Made by a program: the position numbers and the translations under genes
The notes under the pieces: generated by a model
What the model saw: only the letters and a program-made list of their open reading frames with translations
Databases searched by the model: none
Told to the model about the DNA's origin: nothing
Assembly: GCA_934541105.1 (NCBI GenBank)
Contig: CAKTDA010000001.1
Location: 124,001-188,000, forward strand
DNA length: 64,000 nucleotides
Reading direction: 5' to 3'
DNA from: an uncultured Luteitalea sp.
Lineage (GTDB): Bacteria; Acidobacteriota; Vicinamibacteria; Vicinamibacterales; Vicinamibacteraceae
Shown: in pieces, positions 62,662 to 64,000 of the stretch
Layout of the letters: each line of letters starts with the position of its first letter
Position numbering within the stretch: the stretch's first letter is position 1

Positions 62662-64000
<1,339 letters not shown>

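Overview
The window looks like chromosomal DNA of a very GC-rich, Gram-negative, LPS-bearing bacterium. The gene set (Lpt, Tol-Pal, a BBP2-like porin, an acidobacterial-type small PadR regulator, Tat-exported TldD proteins, HPr kinase beside rpoN) fits an acidobacterium of the Vicinamibacteria type best. That placement is inference from gene content and composition, not from a marker-gene search. No rRNA, tRNA, CRISPR array, intact insertion sequence or prophage is visible.

Layout. 0.1-1.6 kb: phospholipid synthesis (psd, pssA). 1.6-5.6 kb: a giant NtrY-like histidine kinase read the other way. 5.7-9.1 kb: a membrane protein, an aminotransferase and a PQQ-like beta-propeller protein. 9.2-26.2 kb: one long co-directional run, guaA-dnaE-accA-recJ-lptCA-lptB-rpoN-hpf-hprK-rapZ-EIIA(Man)-HPr-EI. 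It joins nucleotide and fatty acid synthesis, DNA replication and repair, LPS export, sigma-54 and a regulatory phosphotransferase chain that has no sugar permease. 26.2-32.0 kb, minus strand: a Tol-Pal locus (tolQ, tolR, tolA-like, tolB, pal, cpoB) followed by ssb. 32.2-40.1 kb, plus strand: recN, miaB, a DUF151 nuclease, parA, parB, then a fused lptF-lptG. 40.2-41.5 kb: a XerC/D recombinase and a PadR regulator.

41.5-53.1 kb is the most distinctive region: a tight minus-strand series of eight genes, moxR - DUF58 - BatA-like - large membrane protein - second membrane-anchored protein - tldD - pmbA - tldD. It joins an AAA+/vWA-type chaperone module to TldD/TldE-family peptidases. Both TldD proteins carry Tat signals, whereas the PmbA does not. 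53.2-58.4 kb is an amino-sugar and peptidoglycan-recycling locus (murQ, nagB, an N-acetylhexosamine kinase, a GHL10 glycosidase, an MFS transporter) with readable promoters. 58.4-64.0 kb holds a pseudopilin-like protein, a PKD/Ig-like lipoprotein, about 0.9 kb of mostly non-coding DNA rich in heptamer repeats and palindromes, a BBP2-like porin and the start of a GAF/sigma-54 activator that runs off the window.

Two themes recur. First, LPS transport is built from fused parts: LptC-LptA in one polypeptide and LptF-LptG in one polypeptide. Second, short extragenic arrays with a strict 7-bp period but different heptamers occur at several unlinked intergenic sites (26.8, 44.55, 60.44 and 60.86-61.14 kb). 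These arrays are not explained by any annotated feature.
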